In this document: piece by piece, positions 47,331-58,527 of the stretch
Position numbering within the stretch: the stretch's first letter is position 1
How the letters are laid out: each line of letters opens with the position of its first letter
NCBI GenBank assembly: GCA_014529385.2
Contig: CM043952.1
Location: 59,933,619-59,997,618, forward strand
DNA: 64,000 nucleotides
Direction: 5' to 3'
Source of the DNA: Adiantum capillus-veneris
Lineage: Eukaryota > Streptophyta > Polypodiopsida > Polypodiales > Pteridaceae
Made by a program: the position numbers and the translations under genes
Notes under the pieces: model-generated
Told to the model about the DNA's origin: nothing
Seen by the model: the letters and a program-made list of their open reading frames with translations, nothing else
Database searches by the model: none

Positions 47331-47916
47331 GTAGATTTTTCCAAGGCCAATTAGAAGGATAGTTTATGCTTTAAATTCATATGTGACAAACATAATAAGC
47401 ATGATTTCTCATTGAACATGGGTAATGAATAGGGATGATAAAACCAAGGGCAATGACAAAGATGCAAGCAAACGTAAGAACAAATCTTTACACAGTATCC
47501 AATTACTGCCCTTATACCCATATATGAAGTATACTCAGGTAGAAGTTTCCCATTCTACTGAAGCACATGAGTGGTTACTAACAACTTTAACATGGTAGCA
47601 GCCAGTGTTTCCACGTGAATTGGTTTACTTACATGATTTTATTAATGGTCGTAAGCTTCATATGCTCATTGATGATGGGAAAACCCATAAATTTCTAAAT
47701 CATGCTTTCGTGAAGTGCTTGAAGCTCCCACAAACAAAGAGCACTCATAGTTATATGGTGTCTCACATGCAAGGGCCATTGGCATATATAAGGGACACTA
47801 TGGTTAAGTATGTACAACTAGAAGTTAGAGGCAAGACGGAAGGGAAAACCATGCTCCACCCAACCTTCCGTGTGTATACTTATAGGCAGGCCCCCGTGCG
47901 GGGGCGACACCTATGA
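47331..47916 (+). pseudogene. Ty3/gypsy gag knuckle and protease remnant, plus strand
   Basis: Near 47360 the plus strand reads CFKFICDKHNKHDF, a decayed CCHC knuckle. The frame 47605-47916 contains GRKLHMLIDDGKTHKFLNHA then FVKCLKLPQTKSTHSYMV, the gypsy aspartic-protease pattern (ML(I/V)DSGSTHNF(I/L)), with D-D-G in place of D-S-G. No RT follows on this strand. Confidence 0.65.
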
Positions 47917-48099
47917 TAAGGAGTACGTAAATCATGATGTCCAAGAATGTGCTTGGGTTCATGCAGCTGGGGGTTGGAAGTTCAATGAATCTGGCCAAAA
48001 CTTAATGATCAATTACATTGTCATCCCTATGAAAGAGTTTACATAAATGACTTACGTGCAAAACCAGATGAATGCGAGAGTGCGCATGGAAAGAAAAGT

Positions 48100-48960
48100 T
48101 TGTAGGCCATGTCACCAGCTCGCTTGAGTATTTTGAATGGACCACAATATCTAGGAGATAGCTTAGGTGTAGGACTAGTTCTTAAACTTTTTGAATGCTC
48201 TCAAATACATATGAATACGTCTTCATCTTTTGTGAAAGTGATTTGCCGATGTTTCTCATCCACATATTTCTTGTATATGTCCTCTAATTTTTCAACATTT
48301 TGAAGATAAATTTTCATCATATCCATATGGTCTTGGATAAATTTGATAACTGGTGTTCTAGGTTGAGAAACGTACATAAGCATGAAGGAACTAAACCTAG
48401 TCATCACAGTCCTCCAATTTTGAATCATAATCGCTTACAACATTTTTGGGCAATCCATATAATCTATACAAATTTTCAACAAACAAGCTGGCTAAATTTG
48501 GAGTTTTAATGGTGGGATTGGTTGGAATAGCCTTACAAAGTTTATTCAACCTATCTATAATCACCCATACTGGTTCATGACCTCGTACGGTGGGAGGTAG
48601 ACCCATAATAAAATCCCAAGAGATACTCTCCCATTTATGATTGGGAATCTCCAAAGGATGCAAGATACCTCTTTCCTCTAGGCACTCTACCTTATTAACT
48701 TGAATTTTTTGGCAATCCAAGATAGTATTGAACATACCCATGTAAGCCTTGCTAGTAAATCTATTATCATGGCACCTTGCACTTGGACTCTCTTGACTTT
48801 CATAAAGAATTTGGAGCCAAATGTCTGCATCTATCGGTAAAAAAACTCTCCTCTTGTGAAGTAGGTACTCATCATCAATGGAAAAATTCTTCCATCTACT
48901 TAGCTTGTATCATTTAAAAGAGGAGCCACAAGTGTGGAGGTAGTAGACACACTTTCTAGC
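48100..48960 (-). pseudogene. Ty3/gypsy integrase remnant, minus strand
   Basis: The frame 48741-48397 reads LHPLEIPNHKWESISWDFIM then GLPPTVRGHEPVWVIIDRLN and NLYRLYGLPKNVVSDYDSKL. This is the start of the integrase catalytic core (D in WDFIMGLP, second D in VSDYDSK). Below 48428 a separate frame gives YKKYVDEKHRQITFTKDEDV, the linker before the C-terminal chromo/SH3 part. Above 48741, ILYESQESPSARCHDNRF is a decayed zinc-finger region. The orientation is opposite to the gag/protease remnant at 47331-47916, so they are separate elements or an inversion. Confidence 0.75.
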
Positions 48961-49189
48961 ACAATCTAGAGTGGTAACATTTTTCTAGCTTCACATATAT
49001 GCGCACTATCATAATGTGTTATAATCTTAATCATATATCACGAAGGAACTTGGAAGTTTGGTTTGTGATAAGTGATAAGTACAAAATGACAGTTGGTCGT
49101 GAGAAAATTTGGTTCAGGCTACCCCATTATATGATCAACACGCAGTTCTCGCTTTGCACTGAGAATAGATAGGTTTTTGTCTTTGTCGT
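48961..49189. other. Short unassigned spacer
   Basis: No gene; ends at the LTR start at 49190. Confidence 0.4.
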
Positions 49190-52100
49190 TGGGATGGGGG
49201 GAAAAGGTACAACACCCGGTACACAATATGACGGCCTCTTTATAGCCCAGGGATCAATCCACAACCCTAGCCATACAAAAACACACACACAACTGCCCAA
49301 TCGGCAAACGACTATTGCACGCACCCAGTCTCAGATAACCCCGACTTCCATACCCAATCGTAAAGCATAACATGATAGCTTCTATCCATAACCCCTTAAA
49401 ACACCAAATACCTCCTATAAATGCACCTCAAAGTCGACTGAATGACGCACACTCTTGTCCAATATTTGGCATGCACAGTACCCAAATTTATGCAATTCAA
49501 AAACCGATTGAAAACCCCAATCTTCTGTAAAAACCTCTCTAGCATACAGCCCCTTCTATGAGAAGCGGACATCTGCTTTGCGTATACAACTATTTCCTAG
49601 GGAACTCATACATGACCAATATACAGACTTTTGCATACATGAAGGAGAAAAACGGACAATATTTTTGAGCAAACACTGCAGGGGTTTAAAGACTATAAAT
49701 ATGGAGATCGGATTGGCCGCAATTAGCGAGCGTGTAGTGATCGATGCTCCTCCAAGAACTTTTCTCCCGCCGCCTTGCCAAGATTTCTCCTTCTCGTGCT
49801 TGGATTTAGAGGCCTTCTCATGTGCTACGGCAGGCCTGGTTTCCGCCCTCGTGGACCCCTACTTGCAACAATATCCCCCGTCCTGCCTTTTTTCACGGCT
49901 CCCCTTCCTGCTAATTTCATTGCCATGGTGACCAAATTACTACCTGCACTTTTATAGTCCTTTTGCTCACAAGCTTACAGACCTCTCCAAGCCCACGATC
50001 GTGCAGTTCTCTGTGGCCTCCTATACCGAGGGAGCTCTCTTTCTTCAGTCCACACCCCTTTCAAGACATTCGCAATTTACTTTGCAGTGTTGAGGGCTTC
50101 TCCTCAGGTATCTTATCCTTCTACTTTTGCAGGTGTCGACCCACCCCTGTGATACCAGTTACTAGTGCTTGGCTTTTTCTTTATGTGGAGGTTTCCACCA
50201 TTCTCATAGCTGGTAGCCCTTCGATCTCTTGCAGGGATCACCCTTGCAATCGGTGAGCTTCCTCATGTAGCCCTCAGACCTCAAAGGCCCGCCTCCCTCC
50301 TTCACCTTGCTTGTAACCCAGCTCACAACCCTGCACGTCAAGCTATCTCCAACTCACGACCATTGTCTCTGTAGTGATTCTCTGATGCCTTCAGACCTAT
50401 GTAGCTTCCAACCATAACCTCCTCAAGCCTGCGTTGCTAGATCGCACCCAATACAGGTCTAGGTCGGGGCTCATCTCGGCCCTTCAACTTCTACCACCTT
50501 CCTTGGAATTGCCCCTCTCTGGGCTCCTCTCTGATCACCCCTGCTTCTCCGCCCCATGTTGGTGAGCCTCCTCATGCCCTCCTGTGGCACTGCCCTGCAG
50601 CAGACCCGCCACCCTCCAACCCCTTCATTTTGATGGGCTGCATCCCTCGTTTTTCTTCAGTCCTCGGCCTCCCTCCCTTTTTCGGCCTACTGTCCATGGT
50701 ATCTCGCCCCATGCTACACTTCTCATGCCGCCTTGTCACCACACAGATGGCACCCCTCCTCTCGCATGCCGGGAAAATGGCCGCCCTTTCCATGCTCGGC
50801 CTCCTTTCCTTTCCTTGACTCTCCATATATCTGGCACACTTGCTCACCTTCCTTCCCACATTAACACTAGAATGGTAACCTAACAAGACATAAAAGTGTC
50901 CTTCCAGGGTTTTGGGAAAAAATCCAAAACCATAGTAGATCCACTCATTTTGAAAAATCCTTTCATGAGCTTATAGTTCAATAACTACTACATATGGAAA
51001 AAATGAGAAACTTGTAATTTTTATCATCCCTTGGTCACTAAGCCTCCAAAGTTGATGGACCAGTGCATTTTGCCCAAAATAGCAATTTCTTACGGTTGAT
51101 TGCATATAAATAAGAGTGGAGATTTTTGTAGGACATGAGATAAAATGCCCCGTTAACTTCAATGGGTTGGTGACCAAAACATATGGTTGCTTTTACCTCA
51201 CTAATGTTTTTTTGGGCAAAAAAAATAGGTACAAAAAAAGTTGCATTTTTGCCATTCTGCAGACCTATCATCAAAGTTTCTATAGTCACGCTCAATACAG
51301 ATACTATATACATGTTTTCTTAGTTCCCTTTGGGCCTCTGGATTCAAAAGGAGCCATGGAGCATGTCAAAAGGATAATGGATCTCTTACAATTGGAACCT
51401 TGGGGGCAATGATAAAGTGCTAAATACAGCAAACATGAAAAAACTAGGTTTAGCATTATGACCTCTAGAAACCCATAGAAACTACTCAATATCTAGCCAA
51501 GTTTGTAGTCTATGATTAGATATGGTCACTACCTACAAAATACACACAATTGGCCTAAGAAACTAGCAATATTGAGAAAGTTATACTTGCTACTCTAAAA
51601 TGTATCGTATTCTTAAGCAATCAAAAAACTCAACCATCATCATATACTATGCTAATAGCATATTAGGTCCCCCAAAACTCACGGAAGATTAGTTTTATGT
51701 TATATATTACACTTACACAATCAAAATTGAATTTAGATATCAAGAAAGCCACCAAAAAAATCATAAAAGTGCTAATTTTGGTCAAAAAACAAGATTATGC
51801 AATTCTTGTAAATTGGTCATAACTTTCAATTTTAACACTTATCTCTCCCTACAAGCATCAAAACATGTTGAGAACTATGAAGGCGTAACCTCTAGCCATC
51901 TAAACCTCACAAACATGAAGTTTAGATTGGTATAGTTGCCAAAAATTGAAAAAAAGCCAAAAACAGGACCCGTTTTTTCACACAGTTTAGGTTCAAAAAT
52001 GTTGTACAAGAGTAAGGTTAATGGTGAGATCGATACTCAAAAAAAAAAGCTAAGTTTTTTTCAGCTCATAAGGCAACTTTGTGGATATATAGCACCTAGA

Positions 52101-52664
52101 AATTCATTTTCATACTCTTCAAATAATTCAAGCAAAATGGTGACTTAACAGGATACAAAAGTGTCCAAGGACATAAAAGTGTCCTGTTACCATTCTAGTG
52201 TTAAGCGACGCCATGCAATAAAAGTATTCAAAACTTTTTTTCTCTTTAAACTCCCTCGGCTTGGTGAACATTCCCACCGAAAGCAATCGACACTCGGCCA
52301 TATTGATAACGGCCTTTCATACCATACCACAAGAGCGCATGCTCCTATACCAAGGCTTGATAGCCACAAAAGAGCATAAAAAGTAGCTCTGAGGTGCCAA
52401 GATACCTACAAAGAGCCGCATTTGGCATACACATCCTGGCAGTAGAGTGTTGTGCAGACATCCTGCCCCAAATCCCATATCACAAACCTGATAGCACCTC
52501 TATCCAGCATTCCTTGTCTCATTCCCAAGCTTGTGATATCAACACTTGCTCGTGTTACCTGGCTCCATCAAATAACTGCCCAATGTACCTATCACTTGCC
52601 TCCAAACGGCCATGCCCGCACCTCTTGCACTTCCATAGGTCGACCATCTTCAGTTGTACCATCA
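49190..52664 (-). repeat. 3' LTR of the gag-only element, interrupted
   Basis: On the minus strand it runs TGATGGTACAACTG to CCCCATCCCA. Compared with 54457-56453 it has an extra stretch of about 135 bp near 49875-50010 and the inserted element at 50865-52200. Purine-rich GAGGGG lies just before its start on the minus strand. The open frames it contains (e.g. 49578-49931, 50572-50886) recur in both LTRs and have no family features. Confidence 0.8.
50865..52200. mobile_element. 1336-bp inverted-repeat DNA element flanked by TTAA
   Basis: It begins CACTAGAATGGTAAC and ends GTTACCATTCTAGTG, a perfect 15-bp TIR. TTAA lies on both sides (50861-50864, 52201-52204), while the uninterrupted second LTR has a single GTAA at the site (55990 region). 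Near both ends is GACATAAAAGTGTCC, itself a short inverted repeat. The interior is AT-rich with no protein coding seen, so it is non-autonomous. Confidence 0.85.
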
Positions 52665-52796
52665 TTGCCGAACCCCTCGTTGAGCATTCATGCTCAACCG
52701 TAGCATTATTTAGATAATATATCATTGCATAAGAAGAAACTGATAGATACATTGTACAAGAGCTAGATAAATAGCAGTAGATAGAAAGAGAGAGAT

Positions 52797-53780
52797 TTAG
52801 TGTCTTCCGCACCCGCCTGGATCAAATGGAAAGCCATAGACCTTTCCAATTGTGATGCGAACTCCGCCAGGATCAAATACATGGCATTGAGCACAGCCAT
52901 GCATCCGTAGTATTTGCATATTCAACCATTTTTTTGCATCTGTAAACCCAAAAACAAGCCTCTCGTGCAGCTTGTCATAGCATTGATCTTCAACTACCTG
53001 TATCCATACGTTGTCTTCGTACACTGAATGAACCTGTACACCAACCTGCGAAGCATCTGCACCATACATCATGATCCTCTCACCTGCTAGAGAGTTCTCC
53101 ATAGCATAATCCTCTTTAAAAAAGCCTGGTAACCGATACAAAGATACCTGTAGAGCAACCTTCAACACCATATGTATCCATAGCATAGCATAAAGTAGGA
53201 ATACACTGCAATTGGCCTCCACTTGCTGCATATCCAAGCCTACATGTTTTCCAAGCATACCCTCTATTGTAGGTTCTTCAAATGGCATACACTCCATACC
53301 TAACTCACCATGCCAATCTTCATCCACTATAGCCTTTGATGCTTCATCTTCAACCACTTCGGGTGAGAGCAAATCGGATTGCTCAATCATTAGCTCTTGA
53401 ATGTCAACCTGCTCATCTAGGAGCGCTTCTACAACCTTATCATCAGCTAAGCAAGAAAGAAATCCATGATCTATCACCTTGTTCTCTGGTATGTTGACAT
53501 CGTCCACACCTTCTGGAATGCATTGCCGCTCTTCAATAAAATTGGTAGGGCAAGGTTGCCCATCCCCCTGGCTAGCTTCTTCCTGTACAGCTTCGACCAT
53601 CGCTTTGTCAACATCTTCAAACTTTTCCTGCGAGCTGTGATCCATAGCTTCATTTGATTCTTCATGCATACACTCTTCGGCTAGGACCTCATCCTTGCTA
53701 GCCGGGCTAACAAACTCTTGTACAGCAGCACACCAAACTGGAGGCACAAATTGAAATGAAGAACTGAAACGGCTTACCAA
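52797..53780 (-). CDS. Acidic 327-residue protein of the gag-only element
   Basis: This open frame is downstream of gag and directly upstream of the 3' LTR. The first 180 residues are strongly acidic (EKFEDVDKAMVEAVQEEASQ; LSPEVVEDEASKAIVDED). A hydrophobic stretch follows (CSVFLLYAMLWIHMVLKVAL, about residue 194 on) that could be a membrane segment. The C-terminus has two FDPGG motifs (HVFDPGGVRI, FPFDPGGCGRH). I do not recognise the family. The position is where third frames of LTR elements lie; function unknown. Intact although gag is broken. Confidence 0.55.
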   Translation of the reverse strand: MVSRFSSSFQFVPPVWCAAVQEFVSPASKDEVLAEECMHEESNEAMDHSSQEKFEDVDKAMVEAVQEEASQGDGQPCPTNFIEERQCIPEGVDDVNIPENKVIDHGFLSCLADDKVVEALLDEQVDIQELMIEQSDLLSPEVVEDEASKAIVDEDWHGELGMECMPFEEPTIEGMLGKHVGLDMQQVEANCSVFLLYAMLWIHMVLKVALQVSLYRLPGFFKEDYAMENSLAGERIMMYGADASQVGVQVHSVYEDNVWIQVVEDQCYDKLHERLVFGFTDAKKWLNMQILRMHGCAQCHVFDPGGVRITIGKVYGFPFDPGGCGRH

Positions 53781-53829
53781 TGATTAAGCAACTATCTATT
53801 TTTGACGCTTGAACTCCCCTTTGGCTTCA

Positions 53830-54456
53830 TGGCATGACGCAGCTCCTTTGTCGAGCTATATCCATAGTCTGTTGGCTTCAAAAAACCCATCCAGCTTCTT
53901 CTTTGCTTTCCTGCTCTTTGCCTTGGCTAAGGAGACAGCATCTGAATAACTTTCCATATCAGCAAGCTCGACCTTCTCTCTTATCTTTGAATGTAGAAAC
54001 TCCAAAAACCTCTCTAACTTAAAGTAGTCGTTGACTCGAGATTGTGTAGCAGCTTCTAATTGCTACCAAAAATCTTCAAATTGCTTTAAAAAGGTTGTTA
54101 ACTCACCGCTTACATCTTGCTTCAAAACCTTCAATGTTGCATCCAATTCTGCAAGGCAAAATTCTCTGCTTGAAGTCTTGGATAAACCGAGCTCGAACCA
54201 CCTTCCATGACTGCCGATCAGGAACTTCTAACCCCTCAAACCAAGCTTTGGCTTTCCCTCGCATCACCAGCGGCACAGCCTTTGCCTTGGCTTCATCGGT
54301 CAACATCCGCATTTGACAACATCCAGAGCTCTACATCTGAGATCCAATCTTCAACATCCTGTTCACCTGGGAACACCAACTCAAAATCTGGCACCATATT
54401 ACTGTACCACTCCATCACTTGAGCAATAAGTATATCCTCAATGGGGGCACCACTAG
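53830..54456 (-). pseudogene. Gag-like gene of the gag-only element, frameshifted
   Basis: The minus strand reads VMEWYSNMVPDFELVFPGEQ and DVEDWISDVELWMLSNADVD. It shifts frame near 54300 to AKAVPLVMRGKAKAWFEGLE and RQSWKVVRARFIQDFKQ, then again to YFKLERFLEFLHSKIREKVE and SYSDAVSLAKAKSRKAKKKL. This is the Retrotrans_gag pattern (A..W......W..F...F...F). It starts almost at the LTR edge with TGGTGCCCCCATTG, a possible primer site of another tRNA type, and no separate start codon. No zinc knuckle is seen. Confidence 0.65.
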
Positions 54457-56453
54457 TGGGATGGGGGAAAAACGTACAACACCCGATACACAATATGACG
54501 GCCTCTCTATAGCCCAGGAATCAACCCACACCCCTACTCATACAAAACACACACACAACTGCCCAATCGGCAAACGACTATATATTGCACACACCCTGTC
54601 TCAAACAACCCCGACTCCCATACACAATCGCAAAGCATAACATGATAGCTTCTATCCATAACCCCTTAAAACACCAAATACCTCCTATAAATGCACCTCA
54701 AAGTCGACCGATGCACTCTTGTCCAATATTTGGCATGCACAACACCCAAATTTATGCAATTCAAAAACCGATTGAAAACTCCAATCTTCTGTAAAAACCT
54801 ATCTAGCATACACCCCCTTCTATGGGAAGCGGACATCTCCTTTGCATATACTATTTCCTAGGGAACTCATACATGCCCAATATACATACTTTTGCATTCA
54901 TGAAGGAGAAAAACCGACAATATTTTTGAGCAAACACTGCAGGGGTTCAAAGACTATAATTATGGAGATCGGATTGTCCGCAATTAGAGAGCGTGTAGTG
55001 ATCGATGCTCCTCCAAGAACTTTGCTCCTGCCACCTTGCCAAGATTTCTCCTTCTCGTGCTTGGATTTAGAGGCCTTCTCATGTGCTACGGCAGGCCTGG
55101 TTTCCGCCCTCGTGGACCCCTACTTGCAGCAATATCTCTCCGTGGCCTCCTATATCGAGGGAGCTCTCTTTCTTCAGTCCACACCCCTTTCAAGACATTC
55201 CCAATTTACTTTGCAGCGTTGAGGGCTTCTTCTCGTCAGGTATCTTATCCTTCTACTTTTGCAGGTGTCGACCCACCCCTGTGATACCAGTTAGTAGTGC
55301 TTGGCTTTTTCTTTACGTGGAGGTCTCCATCATCCTCATAGCTAGCAGCCCTTCGATCTCTTGCAGGGATCACCCTTGCAATTGGTGAGCTTCCTCATGC
55401 AGCCCTCAGACCTCAAAGGCCCACCTCCCTCCTTCACCTTGCTTGTAACCCAGCTCACAACCCTGCCGGTCAAGCTATCTCAAACTCACGACCGTTTTCT
55501 CTGTAGTGACCTCTGATGCCTTCACACCTATGCAGCTTCCAACCATAACCTCCTCAAGCCTGTGTTGCCAGATCGCACCCAATACAGGTCTAGGTCGGGG
55601 CTCATTTCGGCCCTTCAACTTCTGCCACCTTCCTTGGAATTGCCCCTCTCTGGGCTCCTCTCTGATCACCCCTGCTTCTCCGCCCCATGTTGGTGAGCCT
55701 CCTCATGCCCTCTTGTGGCACTGCCCTGCAGCAGACCCGCCACCCTCCAACCCCTTCATTTTGATGGGCTGCATCCCTTATTTTTCTTCAGTACTTGGCC
55801 TCCTTCCCTTTTTCGGCCTACTGTCCATGGTATCTCGCCCCATGCTACACTTCTCATGCCGCCTTGCCACCTCACAGATGGCGCCCGTCCTCTCGCATGC
55901 CGGGCAAATGGCCGCCCTTTCCATGCTCTTCCTCCTTTTCTTTCCTTGACTCCATACATCTGGCACACTTGCTCACCTTCCTTCCCACAGTAAGCGACGC
56001 CATGGAATAAAAGTATTCAAAAGGTTTTTTCGCTTTAAACTCCCTCAGCTTGGTGAACATTCCCACCGAAAGCAATCGACACTCGACCATATTGATAACG
56101 GCCTTTCATACCATACCACAATAGTGTATGCTCCTTTACCAAGGCTTGATAGCCACAAAAGAGCATAAAAAGTAGCTCCGAGGTGCCAAGATACCTGCAA
56201 AGAGCCACATTTGGCATACACATCCTGGCAGTAGAGTGTCGTGCAAACATCCTTCCCCAAATCCCATATCACAAACCTGATAGCACCTCTATCCAGCATC
56301 CCTTGTCTCATTCCCAAGCTTGTGATATCAACACTTTCTCCTGTCACCTGGCTCCATCAAATAACTGCCCAATGTACATATCACTTGCCTGCAAACGGCC
56401 ATGCCCAGACCTCTTGCACTTCCATAGGTCAACCATCTTCAGCTGTACCATCA
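54457..56453 (-). repeat. 5' LTR of the gag-only element
   Basis: 1997 bp, homologous to 49190-52664 without the inserted element and lacking about 135 bp. It supplies the empty site for the 1336-bp element. Confidence 0.8.
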
Positions 56454-56649
56454 TGATCAATCTTTTTTTACATATTTTACTTAATTAATATGAAAAATAT
56501 GACTTAAGCCTCTAGTGAGGATCTCAGATGAGGTGGTGATGACAGAATTTTTTTGAAAATACAATCTATATATAAACAACATGCTGCCCAATTTTCTTTG
56601 GATAGCACTTGTACGTAAAGTAATAAGTATTCTCATGATAGGGGTGGCA

Positions 56650-56733
<84 letters not shown>

Positions 56734-58527
56734 ACATTTAAACATGATAGTTTGTTTTAACCCTTAGTAGATGAGAGCTTTCTGTCTCATTTCAAATTCT
56801 TGTTCGGAATCCCTATCCAGCATTTTCATTATGAGTATCCTTGACAAGGATTGGTTTTCCACCATGTAGACCCTACCCTTGGGATGGAGGAGGGCCACAC
56901 ACATACACACAAACACACACACAAAACTTGATTAGTAATTGAGTCATTTGGGTTTCACGTACCTTTATTTCTCTCCATCTCTTTCTATGTGTTACCCTTG
57001 GGAGCATGCCGAAAAATGGCATGTGATCTAACACCGCTACCCTCTTGGAAATTTACTATATGTAGTTTCATAACGTTGTCTCGAGTTCATATCAAGGATG
57101 GAATCTGCTAAAGTCTACACCTATTTCACTAGATATGGTGATATCTGGATATGAGCCATACACACTCTACATTGTCTTCAATTGGGCTCAGTGGCATGTA
57201 GGTATGAGTGACAATCTAAATGGTATCAAATATCTTGAACAACTTGGTTGTAATCTTTCAATCTCTCACACATGTTTTTGGGTCGGGAAGTTTGGTTTTT
57301 TGCAGCTAACGCTAACTATTTTCACATTCATGATGCTAAGTGTACAATTGTAGCATTATGGCAATAGCTAAGTATACTCACATTAGTGAATTTGGTATAG
57401 TTAATTGTTATGTAACACTTTCCTTTTTTGGTGAATAAATGCATAACTTTTGGAAGTGGTGCTAGTATTTTACTCTGAAATCACTCCAATGCTTTTATAA
57501 AAAAGCTTTAATCCTCATGTGAGGGTCTCGAATGAGATGGCATTGGACTGGACTTTTGAAAATGGATCCTAATTACAAAGGAGATGTTGTCCGATTTTTT
57601 TTGGAATTAAAAGATGCAATAAATGACTCAATATAAAAAGATAATACTTGATCTGTGCTATGTTGTTAGTTTTTGTTTTAATTCTTGACACCGATAACAA
57701 GGGGAGGGAGTCGTTGACACTTGTCTTCCCAATTATTGTCAAGCACTGATGGACTTGCATTTTTTTGGGTGGTGGCACGTAAGAGATTCTTTCCTTGGGA
57801 TTACAATGACAACTGCAACAATAAAAGAAGATCATCCACTATTCGGTTAATTCTTATTAGCAATAGATAACCCTTGTATATGATTCTTTGATAATAATAT
57901 GTAATACACTATACGCCACTATCAAGTCTAAATGTCAATTGTAGTCTTAACTTTGTCTACTTGTTATCTAATGTATACATAAGGTTTGGTTATTTACACT
58001 TTGATTGCTCTCTAGTCCCATTGTATGGTTCAATAGTTTGTGAAATCAAACTATTGTTAGATAAATCTTCTTAAACACACACACACACACACTTGTTTCT
58101 AGCTAGTGTTAGAACCATAAAATGGGCCTAGACCTGCTATAAGTTTTTTGACTTGACACACCTAATCCAAAGGGTTGGGTTGGGGCCACGGCTCCTAATC
58201 TGGTCAAGCACATATATCATATAGTTCTATTACCTTAGACTGGTAGATTCTCTTTGACTCTAACAAAGTATACTTAATCAGATGGTTGTTTCAGGAATGT
58301 GATGCGTATATAATTTAGCCCTATTGGCACCACTTTTACCAAAATGGTAACCTCTTTCCATTTGATAATTTCTTCTTTGGACACTTCATACTGATTATTT
58401 GGATATCTTTGTCTCTAAATTGTTCATATTTGGTTGGGGATAGGGTTCCACATGGTGGGCCCTACCTCCTACCATGTGGGTCCTCTCCTCATGGCGGTGG
58501 GCCACACACAACACACACACACACACA
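56454..58527. repeat. Unclassified repeat, first copy, with (CT)n-(CA)n
   Basis: (CT)n lies at 56651-56708 and (CA)n at 56709-56737. 56738-57190 matches 58526-58980, and 57225-57480 matches 60770-61022. 56495-56560 and 57500-57570 share a phrase (AGCCTCTAGTGAGGATCTCAGATGAG-like). 57600-58520 is unassigned. No coding content. Confidence 0.7.

Larger units (their letters stand above)
49190..56453 (-). mobile_element. Gag-only LTR retrotransposon (TR-GAG-like), minus strand
   Basis: Two homologous LTRs (49190-52664 with a 1336-bp insertion, and 54457-56453) flank only about 1.8 kb. That interior encodes a gag-like protein and one acidic reading frame and has no protease, RT or integrase. The coding strand is minus, so 54457-56453 is the 5' LTR. 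The flanks GTCGT and TGATC do not match, so no target duplication was found. Such elements depend on enzymes from an autonomous relative. Confidence 0.75.

Noticed and set aside
49578-50256. Open frames in the large LTR, repeated at 54842-55388
   Set aside because: They recur because the LTRs are copies; the sequence has no protein family features and differs by indels between LTRs.
50865-52200. Ordinary CACTA element because the ends read CACTAG
   Set aside because: The 3-bp flanks TAA and TTA are not a direct duplication and no CACTA-type subterminal array or gene is present; TTAA fits better.
52797-53780. Calling the acidic frame an envelope protein
   Set aside because: One hydrophobic stretch and its position are not enough; no signal peptide, furin-type site or fusion features are visible.
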